Positions 1-8,341 of a stretch of DNA of 64,000 nucleotides are shown here, piece after piece. Source of the stretch: an uncultured Actinomycetes bacterium. GTDB taxonomy: Bacteria > Actinomycetota > Actinomycetes > Nanopelagicales > Nanopelagicaceae. The translations under genes and the position numbers were made by a program. The DNA is taken from the NCBI GenBank assembly GCA_903836945.1, contig CAILSO010000008.1:1-64000 (forward strand), read 5' to 3'. The notes below the pieces were generated by a model, which had not been told where the DNA came from, searched no databases, and saw only the letters and a program-made list of their open reading frames with translations. Numbering within the stretch: position 1 is the first letter of the stretch; every line of letters begins with the position of its first letter.

Positions 1-1
1 G

Positions 2-145
2 GGTGAATATCAAGGCGCCGTAGTGCTTGTAAGCCACGATGAGGGCGCAGTGCGCGCGTTAAAGCCTGATCGGGTTCTTCTATTGCCAGATGGCGATGAA
101 GATTTGTGGGGCGAGCAGTACTTGGAGCTTATTGCGCTTGAATAA
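2..145 (+). CDS. C-terminal fragment of an ABC-F-type ATP-binding protein (truncated by window start)
   Basis: Manual translation from nt 2: GEYQGAVVLVSHDEGAVRALKPDRVLLLPDGDEDLWGEQYLELIALE*; the H-loop region VLVSHD and tail resemble ABC-F proteins. Confidence 0.75.
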   Translation, partial: GEYQGAVVLVSHDEGAVRALKPDRVLLLPDGDEDLWGEQYLELIALE

Positions 146-1537
146 TTAAGCGCGCAAAGCAACTGCAAGTTGGCGGAAATCCTCCACCAAAATATCAATC
201 TCTTTTTGGGTATGCGCCAAAGAGATCAACCATTGTTCATCAAGTCCCGGAGGCGTCACGATTCCGCGATTTAGCGACCATAGCCAAGAAAGTTCGGCGA
301 TCGCAAAGTCTGTTGCCTTGTAATCGCGGTAATTTCTAACTGGTTCTGGTGACCAAGTTATGCAACCTTTAACGCCAAACCCGACGGTGTGGGCTGGAAG
401 TTCAAATTCATTGATGATTTCAGTGATGCGATCTAGGGCTTGATTATTTAGCGCCTCGGCTTTAGCAAGGGCTTCATCTGTACAGATGCGATCCATAGCG
501 CGAACACCGGCCATCGCAAGAGGATTGCCGTTGAAGGTTCCAAAGTGTGGCATCTTGTTATCGGCAATTGCATCCATAACCTTCTTCTTACCGCCAAATG
601 CAGCAAGTGGAAGTCCCCCGCCAATTGATTTAGCAAGTGTTATCAGATCAGGTTGCACACCAATTCGCGCAGCTGCGCCTTTAGGTCCGGCGGTGAGTCC
701 AGTCTTTACCTCATCGAAAATTAAGACAATGTTGTACTTGTCGCAAAGTTCGCGTACACCCTGCAAATATCCCGCATCCGGTAGAACAATTCCAAGATTC
801 TCAAGTACTGGTTCAAGAATAAAGCAGGCAATCGATTCATGATCGCGGGCAAATACTTTTTCCAACGCAGGTAAATTGTTAAATGGAACTACAAATACAA
901 CGCCAGGTGTTGTTCCTGGTTGTAAAACTGAATTTGGTTCTTCGGCCGATCCAGCAAGTGCTAAATCTGGTTTAGCTGAAACAGTCATGGCATCACTTGA
1001 ACCGTGATAGCCGCCTTCCAATTTTACAATCGCATTCTTTCCGGTGTAAGCCTTGGCAGTTCGAACTGCATACATAGTTGCTTCAGTACCGGAGTTGGCA
1101 AAGCGAACTTGATCGATACTAAAACGCTTACAAAGTCTTTCCGCAGCATCTCGCGAAATCGGTGATGGGGTAACGAATAACATTCCCTCGCCAAGTGCGT
1201 GTTCGATTTCTTTCACAACTTCTGGATTCAAGTGTCCGGCAAGCATTGCGCCAAAGCCCATTGAAAGATCTAATAATTGACGGCCATCAACATCGGTCAT
1301 CCAGGCACCTTTTGCCGAGACGATGCTAATTGGATGTGGATCCCAATATTGGAAGCTGGAGGTAACGCCTAACGGTGAGCTCTGCTTTGCAATCTCACTT
1401 TCAACTCCAGAGTTAAATGTTGAGGCTAAGAAGCGCTCCCATTCAGAGGCCATTAATTCGGCGACTCTTTTTGGATCTACTGGGCGGTGAGAGTTTGGGG
1501 TCTTACGGTAGGTCTGAGGATCTAAAGTCCAGGTCAT
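146..1537 (-). CDS. Class III PLP aminotransferase (glutamate-1-semialdehyde aminomutase-like)
   Basis: ORF 146..1576; NSGTEATMYAVRTAKAYTGK, IFDEVKTG, TLAKSIGGGLPLAAFGG (PLP Lys) motifs; start likely at the internal ATG (1537). Confidence 0.88.
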   Translation of the reverse strand: MTWTLDPQTYRKTPNSHRPVDPKRVAELMASEWERFLASTFNSGVESEIAKQSSPLGVTSSFQYWDPHPISIVSAKGAWMTDVDGRQLLDLSMGFGAMLAGHLNPEVVKEIEHALGEGMLFVTPSPISRDAAERLCKRFSIDQVRFANSGTEATMYAVRTAKAYTGKNAIVKLEGGYHGSSDAMTVSAKPDLALAGSAEEPNSVLQPGTTPGVVFVVPFNNLPALEKVFARDHESIACFILEPVLENLGIVLPDAGYLQGVRELCDKYNIVLIFDEVKTGLTAGPKGAAARIGVQPDLITLAKSIGGGLPLAAFGGKKKVMDAIADNKMPHFGTFNGNPLAMAGVRAMDRICTDEALAKAEALNNQALDRITEIINEFELPAHTVGFGVKGCITWSPEPVRNYRDYKATDFAIAELSWLWSLNRGIVTPPGLDEQWLISLAHTQKEIDILVEDFRQLAVALRA

Positions 1538-1678
1538 TTTGGAAAAGTACCTTTTGTTGGATTGCAATGTAACCAATCCCTTTTGGGGTACGGGCTCCTT
1601 TGTTTGGTAATTACGTTTGGCGAGATTACTTTAAATCTCCTTTGCTTAAGACGAAGGTAGCAGAAGGCCATTTTTTTT

Positions 1679-1733
1679 GCACTTTTAGCGAAAAAGGTGC
1701 GTGTTTAAGTTGGACTTTTTTTGAAAAAAGTTC
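1679..1733. promoter_or_regulatory. Two similar 22-nt imperfect palindromes (1679-1700 and 1712-1733) in a divergent intergenic region; candidate operator pair
   Basis: GCACTTTTAGCGAAAAAGGTGC and GGACTTTTTTTGAAAAAAGTTC, 16/22 identical, starts 33 bp apart. Confidence 0.5.
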
Positions 1734-1754
1734 AAAACAGTGCAGACTTCACCC

Positions 1755-2462
1755 ATGTCGCAAAATAAAAAAAGAGTAATCCTTGCAATTCAAAATGATA
1801 AGAACGATCCGCCACATTTAGCCGGTCGTTGGTTAATGGAACTTGGTTTTGAAATAAAAATTTTGCGTGCATATGAAGGCGAGGAAGTTCCCACAACTGT
1901 CCCGGAAGATATCTGCGCATTGATGCCAATGGGCGGACATATGAATGCCTTGGCAGATGACTATGCACCTTGGTTACCAAATGAACGTGCGCTTCTTGCT
2001 GATGCTGTTGCAAGAGATATTCCAGTATTCGCCATCTGTCTTGGTACTCAATTATTGGCCGCAGCAACTGGGGGCGTTGTTTCGCGCGCACCTGCACCAG
2101 AAATCGGAATTTATGAGATTAAGAGCAATGGAATTTCGGATGAAGTTTTTGATTTTAAAAATCCAGTCGTCGCCGCGCAATGGCATGAAGATCAAGTCTC
2201 GCAATTGCCAAATGGTGCGACTTGCCTGGCTTCAAGTGAACTTTGCGCAAATCAAATTTATAAAATGGGTACAAACACATACGGCGTCCAATTCCACCCA
2301 GAAGTTGATGCAGCAATGGTCCAACTTTGGGAGGATCACGCAGATAACGCATTCCAAAGTTCTGGTAAATCAGGAATTAGGGCTGAAGTAGAAGAGGTTG
2401 AGGCCAAACTCGTTGAAATATGGAAGCCAATTATTCAAAACTGGGGTCGTCAAATCGCCTAG
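1755..2462 (+). CDS. Type 1 glutamine amidotransferase (GMP synthase-like GATase domain)
   Basis: ORF 1740..2462; nucleophile motif FAICLGTQLLA and VQFHPEV; ATG at 1755. Confidence 0.85.
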   Translation: MSQNKKRVILAIQNDKNDPPHLAGRWLMELGFEIKILRAYEGEEVPTTVPEDICALMPMGGHMNALADDYAPWLPNERALLADAVARDIPVFAICLGTQLLAAATGGVVSRAPAPEIGIYEIKSNGISDEVFDFKNPVVAAQWHEDQVSQLPNGATCLASSELCANQIYKMGTNTYGVQFHPEVDAAMVQLWEDHADNAFQSSGKSGIRAEVEEVEAKLVEIWKPIIQNWGRQIA

Positions 2463-2528
2463 TTTACTTGGTTCGACTAAACTACCCGGAACCAATTAAC
2501 TAAACGTTAAAAATTAAGGGGATTTTTC

Positions 2529-3992
2529 TTGTCTAAAAATCATGTCGAAGATGGCTTAGATCCAAATCGTTGGCGCGCACTTATGGTGATCGCAATCGCC
2601 TCACTAATGGTTGTGCTTGATGCCTCCATTGTTAACATCGCACTTCCAAGTGCACAAAAGTCACTCCATATTTCTAATGAAAATCGCCAATGGGTCGTAA
2701 CTGCCTACTCACTCGCCTTTGGTAGCTTGCTACTTCTTGGCGGAAGAATCGCGGATTATGTTGGTCGCAAGAAGATCTTCATTGTCGGATTGCTAGGTTT
2801 CGCCGGCGCCTCCGCCCTCGGTGGAATCGCATCAACTCAAGGTCTGCTCTTTGCAGCTCGCGCACTTCAAGGCGCGTTTGGTGCATTACTTGCTCCGGCA
2901 GCACTTGCTCTCATCAATGTAACTTTCACTGTTCCAAAAGAGCGCGCTCGTGCCTTTGGTGTTTACGGCGCGATCTCTGGTGGCGGCGCAGCTATTGGCC
3001 TGATTGTTGGTGGTGTACTTACTGAATACGCTAACTGGCGATGGTGCTTGGGCGTAAATGTTCCAATCGCACTGATCGCAGTTCTCCTTGCCATTCCAAA
3101 TATTCATGAATCAAAGGCAAAGGGCGATAACAAGTACGACATCCCTGGCGCAACTACTGTAACTCTTGGTCTGGTCTCACTCGTTTATGGCCTTAGCCAA
3201 GCAGCGAGCAAGGGTTGGGGAAATTTTGCCACCTACAAGTTCTTTATTGTTGCCGCAATTCTTTTAGCTGCCTTCTTTGTGATCGAAGCTAAAGTTCCAA
3301 ACCCACTTCTACCACTTCGCGTATTGACCGAACGAAATCGTGCCGGTTCATATATCGGTGGCTTGTTAGTCGGAACCGGATTATTTGCAATGTTCCTATT
3401 CTTGAGTATCTACCTACAAGGTGTATTGCATTACTCATCACTTAAATCTGGCTTTGCATTCTTGCCGTTCTCGGCCGGAATCATCGTCTTTGCTGGCGTA
3501 GCATCACAGTTACTCCCAAAGATTGGTCCGCGACCACTTATGGTTACTGGACTAACGGCTGGTGCTATTGGACTCCTTCTTCTTTCAAGAATTACTCCAA
3601 CCTCAAGTTATGCAACCCACGTACTGCCAGCAATCATTGTTATGAGTACTGGTTTGGCGCTTTTCTTTATCCCAAGTGCGAGCACCGGACTTCATAATTC
3701 GGGCGGGCACGACGCTGGAGTTGCTGGAGCGGTTCTTAATACCTCACAACAAATTGGTGGTTCTTTAGGAGCAGCGCTTCTAAATACTGTTGCCATCTCA
3801 TCAGCATCTTCGTATGCAGCTGGCCACACCTCACTCGGAGCAAAACTCCAAGTAACTGCACAGGTCCATGGCTTTAGCACCACCTTTATTTACGGCGCTG
3901 GATTCTTATTGATTGCAGCAGTCGTATCTTTCTTTACGATCAACGTTGGCAAGGATTCACTTGTTGAATCTGAAACAGGTGTTGCGCTCTAA
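2529..3992 (+). CDS. MFS transporter, DHA2/EmrB-QacA family
   Basis: 487 aa, multi-TM; LDASIVNIALPSAQ, GRIADYVGRKKIF motifs. Confidence 0.9.
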   Translation: MSKNHVEDGLDPNRWRALMVIAIASLMVVLDASIVNIALPSAQKSLHISNENRQWVVTAYSLAFGSLLLLGGRIADYVGRKKIFIVGLLGFAGASALGGIASTQGLLFAARALQGAFGALLAPAALALINVTFTVPKERARAFGVYGAISGGGAAIGLIVGGVLTEYANWRWCLGVNVPIALIAVLLAIPNIHESKAKGDNKYDIPGATTVTLGLVSLVYGLSQAASKGWGNFATYKFFIVAAILLAAFFVIEAKVPNPLLPLRVLTERNRAGSYIGGLLVGTGLFAMFLFLSIYLQGVLHYSSLKSGFAFLPFSAGIIVFAGVASQLLPKIGPRPLMVTGLTAGAIGLLLLSRITPTSSYATHVLPAIIVMSTGLALFFIPSASTGLHNSGGHDAGVAGAVLNTSQQIGGSLGAALLNTVAISSASSYAAGHTSLGAKLQVTAQVHGFSTTFIYGAGFLLIAAVVSFFTINVGKDSLVESETGVAL

Positions 3993-4081
3993 AGCTTATC
4001 TTTTAGGTAGATCCAAATACCAAAGAGGATAGTTAAGACTATTAATATCGTTGAAGTGGCGTAGATGGCATTCGTGCTCAT
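3989..4081 (-). CDS. Candidate 30-aa single-TM peptide MSTNAIYATSTILIVLTILFGIWIYLKDKL
   Basis: Manual reverse-strand translation of an otherwise empty gap downstream of the SDR gene; one hydrophobic segment with a positive tail; shorter than the ORF-track cutoff. Confidence 0.35.
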   Translation of the reverse strand: MSTNAIYATSTILIVLTILFGIWIYLKDKL

Positions 4082-4134
4082 TTGCGCCACTTTTTCATTT
4101 CCATCTAGATTTTCTATACTCTCTTGAATTCGAT

Positions 4135-4965
4135 TTAGTCGAGAAAGAAATCGAGTAAGAAATCTTTAGTGCCGGGAACTACCGCATATTTATCAAAATC
4201 GGTAACCCCCACCGAAGCCAAGACTTCATCATCGATATAGAAATTACCAGTGGCTTGCGCACTTGGGCGATTTAATATTTCGTAGGCGGCGTCGGCCAAA
4301 ATCTCAGGTTTGCGACAAAAATCGGTATCAATTCCCGGGATCATCTGCAGGGCTGCGGTATCTATTGCAGTTCGCGGCCACAAGGCATTTACTGCAACGC
4401 CATCTCGCTTAAATTCCTCAGACATTCCTAGGACGCACATGCTCATTCCATATTTCGACATGGTGTAAGCAACATGGTTCTTAAACCACTTTGCCTTCAT
4501 AGAGAGAGGTGGCGAGAGCGTCAAGATATGTGGGTTGCGACCCTCTTCTGCGCTCTTCTTTAGATATGGAATTGCTGCCTGCGAAGTTAGGAAGGTGCCA
4601 CGTATATTTACATCGAACATAAGATCAAAGCGTTTGGCAGGTGTCTTCTCAGTTGGAGTTAAATTGATAGCACTTGCATTATTTATCAGAATATCTATGC
4701 CACCAAATTTAGCTACCGCTTTTGCGATTGCTGCTTCGATCTGAATTTCATCGCGAATGTCGGCCTGAATAGCGAGAGCTACTCCCCCAGCCTGCTCAAT
4801 CTCTTTTGCTGCGGTAAAAATAGTTCCGGGAAGCTTTGGATTTTCTTCAGCGGTCTTAGCGGCAATGACAATATTTGCACCATCACGAGCCGCTCGAAGC
4901 GCTATTGCTAGACCAATTCCTCTTGAACCACCAGTTATGAATATCGTTTTCCCAGCTAGTGACAT
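4135..4965 (-). CDS. SDR-family NAD(P)-dependent oxidoreductase (HSDL2-like)
   Basis: FITGGSRGIGLAIALRAARDGANIVIAAKT; LINNASAI; YTMSKYG. Confidence 0.9.
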   Translation of the reverse strand: MSLAGKTIFITGGSRGIGLAIALRAARDGANIVIAAKTAEENPKLPGTIFTAAKEIEQAGGVALAIQADIRDEIQIEAAIAKAVAKFGGIDILINNASAINLTPTEKTPAKRFDLMFDVNIRGTFLTSQAAIPYLKKSAEEGRNPHILTLSPPLSMKAKWFKNHVAYTMSKYGMSMCVLGMSEEFKRDGVAVNALWPRTAIDTAALQMIPGIDTDFCRKPEILADAAYEILNRPSAQATGNFYIDDEVLASVGVTDFDKYAVVPGTKDFLLDFFLD

Positions 4966-4967
4966 CG

Positions 4968-5720
4968 TCAGACCTTCTTCTCGCTCTTGCTCGCTAAGAA
5001 TTTCATGAAGGCATCCTTGGCCTCGTCCGACTCTAGAGCCATCTGGAATAGCTCACCTTCGACTTTCATCACAACTTCTAGCGCATCATGAGACCCGCTC
5101 TTGAGTAAGGCCTTGGTATTCATAACCGAGGTTGGGGGTTGTTGATTAATAAGTTCGGCCATTTCCTTGGCCTTTACTAATGGCTGCGGGGTGACTTCGT
5201 TGATAATTTTAAATTCCTTGGCTTCACTTGCATCAAAACTTCTACCGGTTAGAAAAATTTCTGAAGCTTTCACATGCCCCGCAAGTCGCGGGAAGAGCAA
5301 GCTTGAACCGGCCTCTGGCACCAGTCCTAACGAGACAAATGGCATCGAGAACTTTGAATCATCGGCGGCATAGACCAAATCGCAATGCAATAGCATCGTG
5401 GTGCCGATACCTACAGCATTGCCATGCACTGCAGCAATAAGTGGCTTTGGGAAGTTATGTAGCGTTGCTAAAAATTTCATAACCGGACTATCGGGACCAG
5501 TGGGTGGTGTATTTAGAAAATCAAAGATGTCATTTCCCGCCGTGAAAGCGGAGCCAGCGCCGGTTATTACTACCGTGCGGATACTGAAATCCCCCGCGGC
5601 TTTGCTGAACAATCTATTTAACTCCGAATACATATCGGGAGTGAGTGCATTCTTCTTCTCGGGGCGATTTAAGGTAATTACCATCGTGGCGCCAAGGCTT
5701 TCATTTAAAACTTCGCTCAT
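4968..5720 (-). CDS. Enoyl-CoA hydratase/isomerase family protein
   Basis: Crotonase fold motifs: LNRPEKKNALT, AGNDIFDF, AVHGNAVGIGTTMLLHCDLVYA. Confidence 0.9.
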   Translation of the reverse strand: MSEVLNESLGATMVITLNRPEKKNALTPDMYSELNRLFSKAAGDFSIRTVVITGAGSAFTAGNDIFDFLNTPPTGPDSPVMKFLATLHNFPKPLIAAVHGNAVGIGTTMLLHCDLVYAADDSKFSMPFVSLGLVPEAGSSLLFPRLAGHVKASEIFLTGRSFDASEAKEFKIINEVTPQPLVKAKEMAELINQQPPTSVMNTKALLKSGSHDALEVVMKVEGELFQMALESDEAKDAFMKFLASKSEKKV

Positions 5721-5801
5721 TCGCTCAGTTTATGCCGATCCATTGCAAGCACAAGTACCAATTTTCGGGCAGAATACGAATGTTGGTTGGATTCCTAGAA
5801 A

Positions 5802-6128
5802 TTGGAGAGCTTCTTGGATATCAGAATTTTGAGTCGTGAGTTGACGCCCTTTGAGCATTTAGTCGCCGAAAATCTTTGTGATGGGCTCTCCAATTCAGCC
5901 ATCGCTAAGTCAACCGCGCATACTGAAAAAGTTATTGAGAATACTGTTTCTAGAATGGCCCGAGCTTTTGGAATTAAATCTGATAGCGATACAAATATCC
6001 GAGTTCTCTTGGCGCTTGCTTACCGCTCGCAATTTGGTGATGGCGCTTTCGATAAGTTAGGCATGCCTTGCCAACATTTTGAAGTTGGTCCTGATGGAAA
6101 AAGTTACTGCAACCGCCATATTGAATAA
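5802..6128 (+). CDS. LuxR-type HTH protein with C-terminal Cys/His motif
   Basis: LTPFEHLVAENLCDGLSNSAIAKSTAHTEKVIENTVSRMARAFGI resembles a LuxR HTH; C-terminus CQHFEVGPDGKSYCNRH. Confidence 0.65.
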   Translation: MESFLDIRILSRELTPFEHLVAENLCDGLSNSAIAKSTAHTEKVIENTVSRMARAFGIKSDSDTNIRVLLALAYRSQFGDGAFDKLGMPCQHFEVGPDGKSYCNRHIE

Positions 6129-6179
6129 GTGATCTGGCCCATAGGGCTACCACTCAGAACTTTCCGCTTTCTCCTTACT

Positions 6180-6193
6180 AAGTGCTAGCACTT
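6180..6193. promoter_or_regulatory. Perfect 14-nt palindrome AAGTGCTAGCACTT
   Basis: Direct inspection; intergenic, upstream of the 6310 gene. Confidence 0.4.
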
Positions 6194-6309
6194 GTCTTTT
6201 GCGCGTCTATAGCAATTCCTTGGTGCCAAACTTCACTTGAAACGAAATCTCTCCAAATTTCGCTTCTAAATATTTCGGAGAGCAGTAGTGAAGAGAAAAG
6301 GAAATAGAA

Positions 6310-6906
6310 ATGAACAGAAAGAGTTTCGACAAGATTGCGAGTTCAATCGGCTTAATTTTGGCAGTAGTTTTAATTGGTGCGGGAGTCCTACTTCAATGGG
6401 GTGGCAACTTTGCTCACACCCAGGTTAAGGAACAAATTGGCCAACAGAAAGTCTTCTTCCCTAAGACGACTGATGGTGGATTTATGGCCCTTCCTTCTGC
6501 AGATCAAAAGGAGATGGCAAAGTATGCCGGACAACAAATGCTTACCGGCGCCCAAGCAAATACTTTCTCTAATCACTACATTGCAGTTCATCTAAATGGC
6601 GTGGCTGGCGGAAAAGTTTATGAGGAAGTTTCAGGCGAATTCATGGCCGCAAATGCTGCGTTGAAGGCGACACCAAATGATGCCGCACTTCAAGCAAAAG
6701 CTGCGCAACTTGGTGGCCAACGCACAACGCTGTTCATGGGCTCAACACTTCGTGGACTTCTAGGTTTCTCTTATGCCTTTAGCGTCCTTGGCAATATTGC
6801 AATGATCGCAAGCTATGGCGCCTTCGCAAGTGGAGCATTGTTCTTTATTTTGGCAATGCTTGGCTTTGCTCACTTACGTAGAGCCGAAACTGACTCCGTA
6901 ATCTAA
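6310..6906 (+). CDS. Hypothetical membrane protein with N- and C-terminal TM segments
   Basis: 198 aa; hydrophobic segments at both ends flanking a hydrophilic middle; RBS-like aaggaaa upstream. Confidence 0.75.
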   Translation: MNRKSFDKIASSIGLILAVVLIGAGVLLQWGGNFAHTQVKEQIGQQKVFFPKTTDGGFMALPSADQKEMAKYAGQQMLTGAQANTFSNHYIAVHLNGVAGGKVYEEVSGEFMAANAALKATPNDAALQAKAAQLGGQRTTLFMGSTLRGLLGFSYAFSVLGNIAMIASYGAFASGALFFILAMLGFAHLRRAETDSVI

Positions 6907-6924
6907 TCCTCATCTCTCCGTGGG

Positions 6925-6963
6925 GAAAAGCCCTCGAACTCCAAGTGAGTTCGGGGGCTTTTA
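6925..6963 (+). terminator. Rho-independent terminator
   Basis: AAAAGCCCTCGAACTC-caagt-GAGTTCGGGGGCTTTT hairpin with T tract. Confidence 0.8.
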
Positions 6964-6978
6964 GATTATGATCGGTAA

Positions 6979-7629
6979 ATGCCAATCGTAATTCCAACTC
7001 GAATCTGGGAATACGTTGTTGCCGCAGTCGTGATTATTTTGGCTCCGGGCCCCTCGGTCCTTTTTGTAATAGCAAGAGCAATCGCTTGGGGCCGCGCAAC
7101 CGCTGTTGCAACAGTTGCCGGAAATGTCTTGGGCGCTTTCTCCTTATCGGTCGTGGTCGCCATCGGACTAGGTCCAATTCTGCAACGCTCACACATTGCC
7201 TTTACTTCAGTGCAATTTCTCGGCGGTTCATATTTAATCTATCTAGGCATCGATGCCATAAGACATAGTCAGATTCATGCAAGTGATATGACCTCGCAGG
7301 GTGAGATTCGGCCAAGTAAATTTAAATCAGCACGCGATGGCTTCTGGGTCGGCGCTCTAAATCCAAAGGGTATGGTCTTCTTTGCGGCGATCCTTCCGCA
7401 ATTTATTGATCGATCTCGCGGTCACGTGACTTCACAATTAATTTTGATGGGCGCCATCTTCGCAGTAATTGCCTTCTTCTCAGATGGCGGCTGGGGGGTC
7501 TTAGCCGGAACTATCCGCAACTGGTTAGCCACTGAAATCAAACGGCTAGTGCGAATGCGCGTTACTGGCGGCACCGTAATGATTCTGCTTGGACTTTTCA
7601 CACTTATATCGGCGGTTCGTCAGGCTTGA
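6979..7629 (+). CDS. LysE/RhtB-family amino-acid exporter
   Basis: APGPSVLFVIARA, GGSYLIYLGIDAIR, GALNPKGMVFFAAILPQF. Confidence 0.9.
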   Translation: MPIVIPTRIWEYVVAAVVIILAPGPSVLFVIARAIAWGRATAVATVAGNVLGAFSLSVVVAIGLGPILQRSHIAFTSVQFLGGSYLIYLGIDAIRHSQIHASDMTSQGEIRPSKFKSARDGFWVGALNPKGMVFFAAILPQFIDRSRGHVTSQLILMGAIFAVIAFFSDGGWGVLAGTIRNWLATEIKRLVRMRVTGGTVMILLGLFTLISAVRQA

Positions 7630-7651
7630 TGTCGGTGCTCCATAGGAGAGT

Positions 7652-8341
7652 ATGACCATGGAACTTTCACCGACCGCACGTGCATTCATCAGCCCAAGCG
7701 ATCTAACTTATGGCTGGGACAATTGCCATCGCTGCTTATGGCTCTATTACAACCATCAAGTAAAAGCGCCTTTAACAATGCCATTGGTTGGTGACCTCGC
7801 TGAAATGCAAGAGCTCTCCTACATCGGTAAAGCATCCGTTGATATGCATCCCGATATGCCCGAGGGTAAGGTCCACAAGCATGCAGGCTGGGTCGTTTCA
7901 AAACCGATTGAAGTAGATGGAGAAGTTACGCCCTTTGCTGTGCGCGGTAAATATGACCTGCTTATGGAACACCCAGATGGCGCATTTGGAATCGTTGATT
8001 GTAAGTTCCAAGCAAAGCCAACTGATAAGTCGAAGTTCTACGCCGCCCAGTTAGAGGCCTATGCCTTTGCTCTGGAAAATCCGGCTAAAGATGCGGCAGT
8101 TTCAATAACGACAGCCGGTCTCTTGGTCTGGTCGCCAGTAAAGATTCGCGGAAAATCCTCGGAGAATTTCGGAATGGAACTTGCCTGCAATTGGTTCCCC
8201 ACAAAGCGAGATCCAGAATTTATTGCCAACCGCTTAACTGAATTTATAAAGATGATCACGGGGCCAGTCCCGGAGTCAAAAGATAATTGCGAACAATGTC
8301 GCTACATTCAAGCCCGTACCGAGATATTAGCTAAAGCTTAA
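7652..8341 (+). CDS. Stand-alone PD-(D/E)XK nuclease, Cas4/RecB-like, putative Fe-S cluster
   Basis: CHRC near the N-terminus, GKYDLL, IVDCKFQ, QLEAYAF, C-terminal CEQC. Confidence 0.75.
   Translation: MTMELSPTARAFISPSDLTYGWDNCHRCLWLYYNHQVKAPLTMPLVGDLAEMQELSYIGKASVDMHPDMPEGKVHKHAGWVVSKPIEVDGEVTPFAVRGKYDLLMEHPDGAFGIVDCKFQAKPTDKSKFYAAQLEAYAFALENPAKDAAVSITTAGLLVWSPVKIRGKSSENFGMELACNWFPTKRDPEFIANRLTEFIKMITGPVPESKDNCEQCRYIQARTEILAKA

Noticed and set aside
1945-2391. 148-aa plus-strand ORF inside the amidotransferase gene
   Set aside because: Alternative frame of a gene with clear GATase motifs.
5398-5832. 144-aa plus-strand ORF opposite enoyl-CoA hydratase
   Set aside because: Antisense of a clear crotonase gene and overlapping the HTH gene start.
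6180-6193. CIRCE (HrcA) element
   Set aside because: The palindrome lacks the TTAGCACTC-N9-GAGTGCTAA spacing and is not upstream of a chaperone gene.
7652-8341. Part of a CRISPR-Cas adaptation module (cas4)
   Set aside because: No cas1/cas2 or repeat array in the window; a stand-alone nuclease is the more defensible call.
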